Positions 1 through 8,343 of a DNA stretch of 64,000 bases are shown piece by piece (position 1 is the stretch's first letter; each line of letters opens with the position of its first letter). Under the pieces are notes generated by a model. The model was not told the origin of the DNA. It did not search any database and was given only the letters and a program-made list of their open reading frames with translations. A program made the translations under genes and the position numbers. Source of the stretch: Pseudomonas sp. SDI (GTDB lineage Bacteria; Pseudomonadota; Gammaproteobacteria; Pseudomonadales; Pseudomonadaceae); assembly GCF_003105155.1 (NCBI RefSeq), contig NZ_QETK01000003.1:1-64000 (forward strand), given 5' to 3'.

Positions 1-44
1 CCCGGAGCGCAGCGCAGGGGCCGTATGCAGGGCCGGGGCGTTTT

Positions 45-72
45 GCCAACTTTTGCGCCGTCAAAAGTTGGC
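45..72. repeat. Perfect inverted repeat in the leading intergenic stretch
   Basis: Ten-base arms CCAACTTTTG and CAAAAGTTGG (46-55 and 62-71, extended by one G-C pair) flank a 6-base loop. It lies in the 193 bases downstream of the receptor gene on the minus strand. It could be a transcript-end hairpin, but no clear T-run follows on that strand. The rest of 1-193 is GC-rich and shows no convincing gene. Confidence 0.5.
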
Positions 73-193
73 CGCCGTCAGGGCGGAAGGGGCCGGCAGA
101 GCCGCCATCCACAATGGATATGTCCACCGGAGCCGGAGCCAGAGCCAAAAAATCAAAAGCATCGCCGGCAAAACCGCCCCCCACAGAAGCGGA

Positions 194-2611
194 TCAAAAC
201 TCCAGGGTGCTCGACAAACTGACCTGCCGCGAATCCCCCACGGCCACGAAGAAGCGGTTAACCGCCGAGGTGTAATAGGTCTTGTCGAACAGGTTCTTGA
301 CGTTCAACTGAAAGCGCACCTTGTGCTCGTCCAGCTTGGTTTCATAGGTGGCAAACGCATCCGCCACGGTATACGCCGGCAAGTCGAAATCATTCTCCGC
401 ATTACCCGCGCGCGCCCCCACGTAACGCGCCCCGGCCCCCAGGCGCAACCGGTCGCCACCGAACAGACTGCCCACCTCATACACCGCCGACAACGAACCA
501 CTGTGCTTGGCCACGTTCTGCAAGCGGTTGCCCTTGAGCGTCGGATCATCGGTCACCTCGGCATCGGTAAACGCATAGCTGCCAATCACACTCCAGCGCT
601 CGCTCACCTGCCCACTCAAGTCCAACTCCACGCCACGCGAATTCACCTCCCCGGCATTGCTGTAGCGGGTATCGCCAGTGGCCTGGTCGAAGTTCGCCAC
701 CAACACATTGCGCTTGGTGATATCGAACAACGCCAGGGTCCCGGTCATCGAGCCAGGCATGTCCAGCTTGGCCCCCAGCTCCCACGACGTGCCCTGCTCC
801 GGGTCAATCGCCGAATCCAGCAGCAACCCGCCCGTCAGCGGCGCAATGCTTGAGTTGGGCTTGAACGACTCGCTGTAGCTGCCATACAACGACAGGGTAT
901 CGTCGACCTTGTACACCAACCCCGCATGCGGCACCCAGGCCTGGCCACTGTTGTCGGTGTTGGCCTTGAACGGCCGCCCCCGCCCCGCGTACTGGTCGAA
1001 CGTCTGATAACGCGCCCCGGCCACGAAGATCCAGTGTTCATCCAGGTGCACGGCATCCTGGAAGAACACCGAGTCGCTGCGCAACTGGTCGGTCTGGTCG
1101 CTGTCGCTGGCACGCACCGCAGTACCCTGCACTTCCCGCCCATACACCGGATCGAGATAGCTGAAGACGCTGCGGCTGGCCTGGCGGATCAGGTCGGCGC
1201 GATACACCTTGCGATATTCGTTGTCGATGCCCAGCAGCAGGTCGTGCTGCATGCCAGCGAGCTGCACCTTGCCGTCCAAACTCGCCGTCGCGAAGCGGTC
1301 GCTGCTCAGCGCGCCGTGGGTGCCGTCGATGCTGCGGGTCAGAGTGCCACGCGCCGCATTCACCCCGGTCACCCGCACCTGACTGGCGTCGTAGGTTTCG
1401 CGGTTGAAGCTGTAACCGACGTGCGCCTTCCAGTCGTCGTTGAGCTGATGATCGACTTCCAGCCGATACAGGTCGGAGCGCCCTTCCATGTCGTTGAACG
1501 GCTCGTCCAGCCGCCGCGTACGGGGGATGTTCAACGGGTGATTGGTGACCGGGCTGATCGCCGTGCCACGGTCGAACGGGTAGAGAAACTCGCGGTGCTC
1601 GTAGGCCAGCAATACCTGGGTGTCCTCACCCAGCCAGGCAATCGACGGCGCCACCAGCGACTCGCGGTGGGTGCCATAGTTGCGCCAGTAGTCTTCGTCC
1701 TCATGGTCGAGCACCAACCGGTAGGCCAGGTTGCTCTCGCCCAGCGCGCCGCTGCTGTCGAGACCACCGCCGCTGCCGTTCTTGCCGCTGCCATAGGTCG
1801 AACCACGCAGGTTGATCGCGTTGTACGCCTGCAATTGCGGGCGTTTACTAACCACGTTGATCACCCCTCCCGGGTCCTGGATGCCATACAGCAGGGACGC
1901 CGATCCCTTGAGCACTTCCACCCGCTCGGTGGTGGCATTGAGGCTGCGGCCCTGCACGATCGGCATGCCATCACGCATGATCGAACCGTCGCGATTGTCG
2001 CCAAAACCACGCTTCATCACCGTGTCGGCAGTGCCGCCGAAGTTGTTGCCCTGGGTGATGCCGCTGACGTTGTACAAGACGTCGTCGAGGTTACGGGGCG
2101 CCTGGTCCCGGATGACCTGGGCCGGCACCACGTTGATCGCCTGCGGGATTTCCTGGTTCGGCGCCTGGCCGCGCATGATCGACGCAGTAACGGGTGGCTG
2201 GTAGCTGCCGACACTGTCCTGTTGCGAGTTGACCGTGGTCGGCTCAAGGTTGAGCGCAGCGCCTTGCGCCAGCGGCTCAAGGGTGACCGTGCGGGCGTTG
2301 AGCCGACGGTAGCTGTAGCCGCTGCTGCCCAGCAGCCGTTGCAGGGCCTGCTCGGCACTCAGCGCGCCGTTCAGGGCCGGGGCGTTCAGCCGAGGCAGGT
2401 CGACGGTGTAGACCACACTCAGGCCCGTCACCCGGCTGAAGTCGTTGAGCGCCTGCGGCAATGGCTTGCTCGCCTGGGCAAAGTTGAACCACGGCTCGAT
2501 CTGCTCCGCCGCCTGCGCCACGCCGACCGCCGAGGCGCCGGGAAAGAGCGCCGCAGCACCGAGACAAATTGAAACGGAACGTACTACCGATGACGTTGCC
2601 CTGAACTTCAT
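194..2611 (-). CDS. TonB-dependent siderophore receptor with signalling domain
   Basis: This is an outer-membrane ferric-siderophore transporter with an N-terminal cell-surface-signalling extension; the protein is 805 residues. A signal peptide (SVSICLGAAALFPGASAVGVAQA) is followed by a secretin/TonB N-terminal (STN) domain at about residues 40-95, a plug domain at about 145-255 (ending GIQDPGGVINVVSKRP) and a beta barrel that ends in the usual terminal Phe (SSTLEF). The start at 2611 puts the signal peptide first; a longer frame from 2656 adds an unrelated leader. It lies 105 bases downstream of a fused sigma/anti-sigma gene, so the STN domain presumably signals to that FecR part. The P. putida aerobactin system IutY/IutA has the same architecture as I recall, but the substrate cannot be fixed from sequence alone. 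Confidence 0.93.
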   Translation of the reverse strand: MKFRATSSVVRSVSICLGAAALFPGASAVGVAQAAEQIEPWFNFAQASKPLPQALNDFSRVTGLSVVYTVDLPRLNAPALNGALSAEQALQRLLGSSGYSYRRLNARTVTLEPLAQGAALNLEPTTVNSQQDSVGSYQPPVTASIMRGQAPNQEIPQAINVVPAQVIRDQAPRNLDDVLYNVSGITQGNNFGGTADTVMKRGFGDNRDGSIMRDGMPIVQGRSLNATTERVEVLKGSASLLYGIQDPGGVINVVSKRPQLQAYNAINLRGSTYGSGKNGSGGGLDSSGALGESNLAYRLVLDHEDEDYWRNYGTHRESLVAPSIAWLGEDTQVLLAYEHREFLYPFDRGTAISPVTNHPLNIPRTRRLDEPFNDMEGRSDLYRLEVDHQLNDDWKAHVGYSFNRETYDASQVRVTGVNAARGTLTRSIDGTHGALSSDRFATASLDGKVQLAGMQHDLLLGIDNEYRKVYRADLIRQASRSVFSYLDPVYGREVQGTAVRASDSDQTDQLRSDSVFFQDAVHLDEHWIFVAGARYQTFDQYAGRGRPFKANTDNSGQAWVPHAGLVYKVDDTLSLYGSYSESFKPNSSIAPLTGGLLLDSAIDPEQGTSWELGAKLDMPGSMTGTLALFDITKRNVLVANFDQATGDTRYSNAGEVNSRGVELDLSGQVSERWSVIGSYAFTDAEVTDDPTLKGNRLQNVAKHSGSLSAVYEVGSLFGGDRLRLGAGARYVGARAGNAENDFDLPAYTVADAFATYETKLDEHKVRFQLNVKNLFDKTYYTSAVNRFFVAVGDSRQVSLSSTLEF

Positions 2612-2631
2612 GCCGATGACCTGTGCGTGAA

Positions 2632-2660
2632 CGACGTTTATGCGAATAAATCGCATTTCC
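2632..2660 (-). promoter_or_regulatory. Candidate ECF-sigma promoter of the receptor gene
   Basis: On the minus strand GGAAAT (complement of 2655-2660) is followed after 18 bases by CGTCG (complement of 2632-2636), about 20 bases before the receptor start. This resembles FecI-type iron-starvation promoters (GGAAAT at -35, CGTC-like at -10). The spacer carries a small dyad, GCGA/TCGC. It would let the adjacent sigma factor drive the receptor. Inferred from pattern only. Confidence 0.45.
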
Positions 2661-2716
2661 AGACACTACACGGTTGTCGAACAAAAAGTCCTCAGCGGTT
2701 TCTGCAAAAATAATTT

Positions 2717-3970
2717 TCAGCGCAGCAGCGTGACCCGGCCAAGCACGGTGATGCGCTTGAAGCCGGCGACCGAACCGAGGGCATCCAGCGCCGCCAGCGG
2801 ATCGTCGGCCGGGAAACTGCCGCTGACGTTGCGCTCGCCCAGCTCGCTGCCCAGCAGCACGATGCGCCCAGGGTAGTGCCGGGCGAGGTCTTCCACCACC
2901 TGGGCCAACGGCACCTGGTAGTAGCTCAACCAGCCCTGCCGCCAGGCCAGCTGGCTTTCGCTGTCGACGCTGCGCAGCGGCTCGGCGCTGCCGTGGGCGA
3001 AGGCCACCTGCTGACCGGCGCCAAGCAGTTGCTGTGCCTCGCCCGCCGCAGCGCTGACGCCGACCTTGCCCGACAGCACCGTCACCTGGGCGCCATCGCC
3101 CTGGCGACGCACCTCGAACTGGGTGCCGAGCACCCGCACCTCGCCACCGTTGGCCTTGACCACGAACGGCGCGCCGGTGTGGCTGACCTGGAAGAACACC
3201 GCCCCACGGCGAATCTCGACCTGCCGCTGGCCATGCGCAAAATCGACGCTGATGGCGCTGTCGGCATCCAGCGTCAGTTGCGACTGGTCGGCCAGCGTCA
3301 CGGTTTTTACTTCGCCGACGGCGGCGACGTAATCCGCGCCGAAATCATCGAGCCAGTTGCGCGGGTGCACGCCGGCAGCAAGCGCCACCGCGAGCATCAG
3401 GCTGGCCGACAGTGCCAGCCCGCCCAGGCGCGGACGCCAGCGCCCGTGCGCACCATCGGCGATGCTCGCCTTGCACGCCTCCAGGGCGCGCATCATGTGT
3501 TTCTCCACGGCGCTTGGCGACACGCCCATCGATGTGGCGATCTCAGCGTAGGTTCGGCCATGGAGGCGGTTGAGCAGGAAAATCTGCTGGGTACGCTCGG
3601 GCAACGCACAGAGTGCGGCGTTGATGCGGCGCAGGTCGTTGTCGATTTCCAGCGCCGCCTGCGGCTCGCTGCCGGGGCTGACGAAGGCACTGCCGCAGAG
3701 GCCGTCGGTGGCCCGCTCGCGGGCGTTTTCGCTGCGCAGGTGGTCGATGGCGATATTGCCGGCGCAGCGCAGCAGGTAGGTGTCGAGCGCCTCGACCTCG
3801 ATCTGCGGGCGCCGCCAGAAGCGCAGGAACAGCTCCTGCACCAGGTCCGCCGCTGTCGCCCGACAGCCGACGCGCCGGCTCACCAGGCTTTCCATGCGCG
3901 CCCGCTGGGCGAGGAATACCTGGAGAAAGCGCGCCCGGCCGGGCCCGTTCTGGTCGAGCGGCTCGCTCAT
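2717..3970 (-). CDS. Fused ECF sigma factor / FecR anti-sigma regulator (IutY-like)
   Basis: A single 417-residue protein combines what are usually two genes. Residues about 12-80 are sigma-70 region 2 (DLVQELFLRFW) and about 115-165 region 4 with its helix-turn-helix (RTYAEIATSMGVSPSAVEKHM). Residues 184-201 form one membrane segment. From about 210 onward it is a periplasmic FecR domain followed by the C-terminal STN-like part. FecR proteins of this class self-cleave at a conserved Gly-Thr; here VLGTQFEV puts that bond at G282-T283. P. putida IutY is a known hybrid of this kind. The gene follows the DUF3325 gene after 4 bases and precedes the receptor, so the protein likely senses ligand-loaded receptor and activates its transcription. 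Confidence 0.92.
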   Translation of the reverse strand: MSEPLDQNGPGRARFLQVFLAQRARMESLVSRRVGCRATAADLVQELFLRFWRRPQIEVEALDTYLLRCAGNIAIDHLRSENARERATDGLCGSAFVSPGSEPQAALEIDNDLRRINAALCALPERTQQIFLLNRLHGRTYAEIATSMGVSPSAVEKHMMRALEACKASIADGAHGRWRPRLGGLALSASLMLAVALAAGVHPRNWLDDFGADYVAAVGEVKTVTLADQSQLTLDADSAISVDFAHGQRQVEIRRGAVFFQVSHTGAPFVVKANGGEVRVLGTQFEVRRQGDGAQVTVLSGKVGVSAAAGEAQQLLGAGQQVAFAHGSAEPLRSVDSESQLAWRQGWLSYYQVPLAQVVEDLARHYPGRIVLLGSELGERNVSGSFPADDPLAALDALGSVAGFKRITVLGRVTLLR

Positions 3971-3974
3971 CGGT

Positions 3975-4304
3975 TCAGATCACCCCAAGCGCCGCCAACG
4001 GCCCGAACAGCAGGCTGGCGGCGGCCAGGCCAAGCATCAGTCGCGGTCGGTATGGCAGGACAAACACCCACAGGCACAGCCCGGCCATCAGTACCGCGAA
4101 CCACTCGACCAACCCCATGGCCCAGCCGCTGTGCGCCACCGCCAGCCCTAGCGCGACCGCCAGCAACAGCCAGCCGCCGACCTCCAACGCACGCCGCCGG
4201 GCGCGGCTCGGCGTATGTCCGAGCAGGTCGCGGTAGTGCCGTTCCATCGCCAGACACAATCCGGCAACGCCGGCAAAACCGAACAAGGCAATGGCCAGCA
4301 TCAT
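3975..4304 (-). CDS. DUF3325 small membrane protein
   Basis: This 109-residue protein is almost entirely hydrophobic, with about three to four membrane helices (residues 1-20, 42-60, 64-83 and 88-106). It matches the DUF3325 family, which recurs beside PepSY proteins and TonB receptors in Pseudomonas iron operons; its biochemical role is unknown. The start ATG-ATG at 4304/4301 overlaps the stop of the PepSY gene (ATGA), indicating translational coupling. Confidence 0.8.
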   Translation of the reverse strand: MMLAIALFGFAGVAGLCLAMERHYRDLLGHTPSRARRRALEVGGWLLLAVALGLAVAHSGWAMGLVEWFAVLMAGLCLWVFVLPYRPRLMLGLAAASLLFGPLAALGVI

Positions 4305-5878
4305 GGCACCTCGCTTTCGATCAGCGGCGCGGCGTTGGCGACCTTGGCGGTGCGTTTGGGCGCAACCACTGGCGGGCGCCGCATCGTGTTGCTGGCCCAC
4401 AGCAGGAACAGCCCGGTGCCCAGTGCGCTGAGGTCGAAGCCGGCCATCGCCCAGTCGCCGGCCTGCAACGAATGGTTCAGGCCCTGGCCCGTGGTGAAGG
4501 CGTTGATCAGCGGCAACGCCAGCCAGAACATCGCCCCCAGCGACAACTGCTCGCCCCAGGCGCGGCGCCCCGGACGCAACATCGCATGCACCACGGACAG
4601 CCCCCAGAGGGTGAAGAAGGTGTTGATCTCGGCGTCGGCACGGCCCTCCTGCAACGCCGGGATCAGCCGGTTGGCCCAGAAGAAGCCGGCCACGGCAATG
4701 ATCAGGCCGCTCATGCTGGCGATGTTCAGCACTTCGACCAGGCGCAATTCGAATGGCTGGGTGCCACGCTTGGCATGCTTGAGCTGGCGCTTGCCGAGCC
4801 ACATCACCAGGCCGGTGCCGATCACCGCCGTGCCGGCCAGGCCGAAGAAGAAGTACAGCCAGCGCAGCAACGGGCCAGCGAATTCGCCCATGTGCAGGCC
4901 GTAGAAGCCACCCGCAATCAGCATCGGCGCCGGGGCGGAGGAACCGCTGCTGAGCAGCGCGCCGTCGACGCCATTGAACAACCAGCCGTCGCCACGCTGG
5001 TGGCCAATACGGTCGCCGGCATAGCGGGTGAAGCGCACGCGGGCGTTCTCGTCGCCGGGGTTCTGCACTTCGACCCAGGCCAGGCGCGCGCCCGGCGCCT
5101 GCTCCTGCACCTTGGCGTACAACGTCGACAACGGCAGCGGCGCGGCAGCAGTGCCGCTGGCCTTGAGCGCTTGCGGCATGCCGAACACATCGTTGAAGAA
5201 GGCACGGGTGTCGTTGTTGTAGCTGGCGAGGATGCTCGCCGGCATCACCAGCGACATGAAGATCACCAGGCTGCTGTAGCTGATCATCAAGTGGAACGGC
5301 AGCACCAGCACGCCGATGGCGTTGTGCCCGTCGAGCCAGGAGCGCTGGGCCTTGCCCGGACGGAAGGTGAAGAACTCCTTGAAGATCTTCTTGTGGGTAA
5401 TGATCCCGGTGATCAGCCCGACGAACATCATCAGCGCACAGAACGTCGACAGCCAGCGCCCCCAGGGGTGCGGCATCTGCAACTGGAAGTGGAAGCGGTA
5501 GAAGAACTCGCCGCCGCGGGTGTCGCGTGCTTGCAGTTCGGCGCCGGTGGCGGGGTCGAGGGTCTTTTCGGTGAAGTCGCCACGACCGCCGCCCGCTGCT
5601 CGCCAGCTGACGTTGAGCGCCGGCTCGCGGGCGTTGGGCAGGCTGATGAACCAACTGCCGGCGCCGACGGCGTGCTGTTGCAGGTAGCCCTGGGCCAGGT
5701 CGAGGCTGGCCGCGGCATCCAGTGGCCGGCTGGGGATTTCCGGCTGGGTCCAGTGGTTGATCTCGGACTTGAAGTAGGACAGCGTGCCGGTGAGGAAGAT
5801 GGCGAACAGCAACCAGCCAAAGATCAGGCCGGACCAGGTGTGCAGCCAGGCCATGGCCTGGCGGAAGCCTTCTTTCAT
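4301..5878 (-). CDS. PepSY-associated membrane protein, iron-uptake operon
   Basis: This 525-residue inner-membrane protein has a PepSY_TM arrangement. The N-terminal helix begins in WLHTWSGLIFGWLLFAIFLTG, a large periplasmic PepSY region follows at about residues 45-180, and then helices run through HPWGRWLSTFCALMMFVGLITGI and four to five more to the end. Homologues (PiuB/FoxB-like) are proposed to take part in reductive release of iron from siderophores in the periplasm. The start at 5878 gives the conserved MKEGFRQAMAWLHTWSG opening and overlaps the upstream gene by 4 bases. The genes before and after it are small iron-operon membrane proteins. Confidence 0.88.
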   Translation of the reverse strand: MKEGFRQAMAWLHTWSGLIFGWLLFAIFLTGTLSYFKSEINHWTQPEIPSRPLDAAASLDLAQGYLQQHAVGAGSWFISLPNAREPALNVSWRAAGGGRGDFTEKTLDPATGAELQARDTRGGEFFYRFHFQLQMPHPWGRWLSTFCALMMFVGLITGIITHKKIFKEFFTFRPGKAQRSWLDGHNAIGVLVLPFHLMISYSSLVIFMSLVMPASILASYNNDTRAFFNDVFGMPQALKASGTAAAPLPLSTLYAKVQEQAPGARLAWVEVQNPGDENARVRFTRYAGDRIGHQRGDGWLFNGVDGALLSSGSSAPAPMLIAGGFYGLHMGEFAGPLLRWLYFFFGLAGTAVIGTGLVMWLGKRQLKHAKRGTQPFELRLVEVLNIASMSGLIIAVAGFFWANRLIPALQEGRADAEINTFFTLWGLSVVHAMLRPGRRAWGEQLSLGAMFWLALPLINAFTTGQGLNHSLQAGDWAMAGFDLSALGTGLFLLWASNTMRRPPVVAPKRTAKVANAAPLIESEVP

Positions 5879-6180
5879 GGGGTTTTCATCCAGTAGACGA
5901 GCCCGTTGAGCAACGCCAGCGCGGCGCTCGGCAGCAGGATGCCGAGCCAGGCCTGAGCGGCGCTGCGACAGGCGAAGCTCCAGAGAATCGCCACCAGGTA
6001 AAACAGGAACGACAGCATCATGCCGGTGATCACTGCCTCGGCCTTGGGCATTGGCAGCACCAGGCCCATGCAGACGCTCGCCATCGCTGCCAGCAGATAG
6101 CCACCCAGCAGGGCGGCAAGGCAACGGGAGGTCACGGCCAGGCGATAACGCAACGGCAGCCCGGCAGCTTTGCTTTTCAT
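5875..6180 (-). CDS. DUF3649 small membrane protein, first gene of iron operon
   Basis: This 101-residue protein has three predicted membrane helices and matches DUF3649, a family found almost only upstream of PepSY genes in proteobacterial iron operons. The start at 6180 (MKSKAAGLPLRYRL) was chosen over an upstream in-frame codon because it gives a basic N-terminus before the first helix and follows the Fur-like box. Its stop overlaps the next start (ATGA). Function is unknown; a role in iron or heme handling is inferred from context. Confidence 0.82.
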   Translation of the reverse strand: MKSKAAGLPLRYRLAVTSRCLAALLGGYLLAAMASVCMGLVLPMPKAEAVITGMMLSFLFYLVAILWSFACRSAAQAWLGILLPSAALALLNGLVYWMKTP

Positions 6181-6211
6181 GGGATCAGTCCATTGGGGAA
6201 AGACCGCCAAT

Positions 6212-6230
6212 ATTAATGATAAATATTCTC
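6212..6230 (-). promoter_or_regulatory. Fur box upstream of the iron operon
   Basis: The minus strand reads GAGAATATTTATCATTAAT, close to the Fur consensus GATAATGATAATCATTATC. It lies about 32 bases before the first gene of the DUF3649-PepSY-DUF3325-sigma/FecR operon, so repression by Fur when iron is plentiful is expected. Confidence 0.7.
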
Positions 6231-6254
6231 ACAAGCAAAGAGCGCCCTGCTTTT

Positions 6255-6279
6255 CTGTAGCCGCTGGCTTGCCAGCTCC
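6255..6279. repeat. REP-like sequence
   Basis: CTGTAGCCGCTGGCTTGCCAG resembles the other REP-type elements in this window (10325-10351 and 22010-22038). It lies between the iron operon promoter and the fecA-like remnant and may mark the boundary of a rearrangement. Confidence 0.45.
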
Positions 6280-6370
6280 AGGCCTGGGCGCATATCCAGC
6301 GGCTCAATCAGCGCCTGCGCGGGATCGGTTCGTCGCTGGCCCACGCAGCCCTGCACGCGCACAACCCGAT

Positions 6371-6679
6371 CAGGGCAACTACCACACCGCGCTGCCGGCG
6401 CTGAACGTGATGTATCACCTGAGCGACGAGTGGAACCTGTACGCCAACCCCTCGGCCGAAAGCGCCGACGGCAGCACCGGCAACATCCCCGGCTAGATGC
6501 TCTTCAGCAGCCGCGCGGCCTACGATTTCGGCCCGCAGCTATCAAACCTGAACGTCGCCATCGGGGTGCGCAATATCTTCAATCACCAGTACTTCACGCG
6601 CTCGTTCGACGACAACAACAAGGGCAAGTACGTGGGTGAACCACGGACTGTATACCTGCAGACCTCCCTCGCGCCCTGA
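6371..6679 (+). pseudogene. Remnant of a FecA-like TonB receptor
   Basis: Only C-terminal barrel pieces survive. The segment around NYHTALPALNVMYHLSDEWN matches the mid-barrel of FecA (ferric dicitrate receptor). It then jumps to a segment resembling the C-terminus (SSRAAYDFGPQLSNL, then NIFNHQYFTRSFDDNNKGKY, then GEPRTVYLQTSLAP). An in-frame TAG at 6494-6496 separates the two. About 230 barrel residues between the pieces are missing, and the N-terminal plug and signal are absent. It is non-functional and probably a relic of an earlier iron-uptake gene at this locus. The 70-90 bases before 6371 show nothing recognisable. Confidence 0.8.
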
Positions 6680-6694
6680 CCCAGCGCATGCAAA

Positions 6695-6719
6695 AGCCCG
6701 GCCTGCGTCGGGCTCTTTG
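6695..6719 (+). terminator. Hairpin terminator after the receptor remnant
   Basis: AGCCCG ... CGGGCT stem followed by CTTTGC. It is weak in T content but correctly placed at the end of the remnant gene. Confidence 0.45.
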
Positions 6720-6857
6720 CTACAAGATATTTTTCTTCTTCAAGGGGTTGCAAGTTTCCGCCAAGTGCCTGACCTTGTAGTCAAGAGGCGATGATTTCCA
6801 TGGGCCGCACAGGCCACATCGATTCTCTTGCGAGCTAGCTGAATAAGGGATTGAACT

Positions 6858-7259
6858 ATGCAAATCCAAGTCAATAGCGACAACCATATTCAAGGCAACA
6901 TCCGGCTGGAGCAGTGGGTCCGCAGCACGGTAGAAAGCACGCTCGAACGTTATGAAGAAGACCTCACCCGCGTTGAGGTCCACCTGCGGGATGAAAACGG
7001 CGACAAGCCCGGCCCGCACGACAAACGCTGCCAGATGGAGGCACGCCCAAAAGGCCATCAACCGATTTCCGTCACCCACAAATCCGCATCGCTGGAGCAG
7101 GCCGTGGAAGGTGCCGCGAGCAAACTCGATCATGCCCTCGAGCACTTCTACGGCAAGTTGCGCAACAAGCGCGCCGTGGTTCAGCAGGGCGCCGAGCCGG
7201 TGAATGACGGGTTGTTGCAGGAAGAGTTCCTGGAAAACGAGCAAGCTCGCCTGGGATAA
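6858..7259 (+). CDS. HPF/RaiA ribosome-associated family protein
   Basis: This 133-residue protein matches the ribosome hibernation factor family (HPF/RaiA fold): IQVNSDNHIQGN at the start, an alpha-helix TVESTLERYEEDLTRVEVHL, then HKSASLEQAVEGAASKLDHAL. Family members bind the 30S decoding region and inactivate or store ribosomes in stationary phase. It lacks the long C-terminal dimerisation domain of long HPF but carries a short acidic tail (LLQEEFLENEQARLG) not typical of the shortest forms. It is a single gene with its own terminator and is distinct from the rpoN-linked hpf. Confidence 0.85.
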   Translation: MQIQVNSDNHIQGNIRLEQWVRSTVESTLERYEEDLTRVEVHLRDENGDKPGPHDKRCQMEARPKGHQPISVTHKSASLEQAVEGAASKLDHALEHFYGKLRNKRAVVQQGAEPVNDGLLQEEFLENEQARLG

Positions 7260-7277
7260 GCTTTACCACGTAGAGGA

Positions 7278-7302
7278 GGCGGGCCGGGGGCCCGCCTTTT
7301 TT
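7278..7302 (+). terminator. Strong intrinsic terminator
   Basis: The stem GGCGGGC/GCCCGCC is followed by six T residues, 18 bases downstream of the HPF-family gene. Confidence 0.9.
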
Positions 7303-7328
7303 ATGGCCCGGAGCGGCAGCGGCGCCGG

Positions 7329-7805
7329 TTAAACCTTGCCGTCGTCGCCGATGTCCTTGCCATTGGCATCGATGACCTTGGTCGACGGGTAACGCGACGA
7401 CGCGTAGCGCACCACCAGAATCGAGAACGACAGCAGCAGAATCCCGCCACACACATACAGCAGGCCGACATCCGGTGCCTTGTGGTGCGACACGTCGCCG
7501 ATCAGCAGGCGCGTCAGCGCGGTGATCGCCACGTAGAGCAGGAAGCGGATCGGCATGTGGTTGGTCTTGAAGTAGATCCCTACCATTGCGCCCAGCTCAA
7601 GGTAGATGAACAGCAGCAGGATGTCATCGACGCTGACCCCGCCCTTGCCCAACATGTCGATGAACGTGGCCACCGCGGCATATGCGGTTATCGCACCAAT
7701 CCCGAACAACGCCAGGTAGTGGAAGGCTTCGACGCAGAGATTGCCGAGCGAGTCCGCAGAGCTGTGCAGCCCTTTGCGCAGTTTGTCAGCCCAATTGATG
7801 TTCAC
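7329..7805 (-). CDS. PsiE-family inner-membrane protein
   Basis: The predicted 158-residue protein has four membrane helices and matches the phosphate-starvation-inducible PsiE family: FHYLALFGIGAITAYAAVAT, then DDILLLFIYLELGAMVGIYF, then RFLLYVAITALTRLLIGD. The start is inferred to be GTG at 7805 (VNINWADKLRK), because AGGGAA sits about 8 bases before it; the upstream reading frame has no family similarity. Function is uncharacterised; phosphate-related induction is known only for the E. coli namesake. Confidence 0.82.
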   Translation of the reverse strand: MNINWADKLRKGLHSSADSLGNLCVEAFHYLALFGIGAITAYAAVATFIDMLGKGGVSVDDILLLFIYLELGAMVGIYFKTNHMPIRFLLYVAITALTRLLIGDVSHHKAPDVGLLYVCGGILLLSFSILVVRYASSRYPSTKVIDANGKDIGDDGKV

Positions 7806-8014
7806 GATGCGAATTCCCTGAAACGACGTGGAAGGAGGATGCGGCAGACACATGACGCTTTGCCTGCATGCAGTAAAAAGGCCAGGAGCCGTGCTTGAGA
7901 AGGCGACCGATTGCCGCAAGGCACTAAAACTGCCCAGCGAAACGCACCCGGCGGACAAAACTGGGCTATAAAAATGCCACTATCCAAATCCGCTGGATTA
8001 CCTTATGCTTTTAA

Positions 8015-8030
8015 CTGTATAAAAACACAG
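8015..8030 (+). promoter_or_regulatory. LexA (SOS) box upstream of yebG
   Basis: CTGTATAAAAACACAG fits the LexA consensus CTGT-N8-ACAG exactly, 43 bases before the yebG start. It indicates DNA-damage control of that gene. Confidence 0.9.
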
Positions 8031-8072
8031 TATTCGTACTCGTCAATTATCGAAAGGCATGTGAGGTGATGA

Positions 8073-8336
8073 ATGGCCATCGAAGTGGTATACCGCAGCA
8101 GCCGCGATCTGGAGCGCTTGTTCATGGATAAAGCCGAAGCAGACCGTCACGACAAGATGCTCGAACTGGCCGAGCTGTTGGCCGAGGTACTGAAAAAAGC
8201 CGTGCCGTCGCTGAGCGAACAGCAGGTCGAAGATGCCGGTATCTACATGGCGAAAAACCGCGATGTGTTTGCCAAGGCCTTCAAGAGCCAGCCCGATGCC
8301 CTGGCCGAGTTGCTCAACGGCAGCGCTGCCGAGTAA
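8073..8336 (+). CDS. yebG: YebG-family SOS-induced protein
   Basis: This 87-residue protein matches the DNA-damage-inducible YebG family along its length (MAIEVVYRSSRDLERLFMDK at the start, helical core EQQVEDAGIYMAKNRDVFAKAF). YebG is a small LexA-regulated protein of uncertain function; the consensus LexA box just upstream supports the call. It is a single-gene unit, facing a convergent dehydrogenase gene. Confidence 0.92.
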   Translation: MAIEVVYRSSRDLERLFMDKAEADRHDKMLELAELLAEVLKKAVPSLSEQQVEDAGIYMAKNRDVFAKAFKSQPDALAELLNGSAAE

Positions 8337-8343
8337 CCCCGCC

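Noticed and set aside
926..2572. 548-codon plus-strand frame opposite the TonB receptor
   Set aside because: Shadow of the receptor gene with the same biased composition and no recognisable domain.
2876..5896. Very long open frame (1006 codons) on the plus strand
   Set aside because: It lies opposite the sigma/FecR, DUF3325 and PepSY genes; its composition is Arg/Gln/His/Ala-rich with no family motif. It is an antisense shadow of high-GC codon use.
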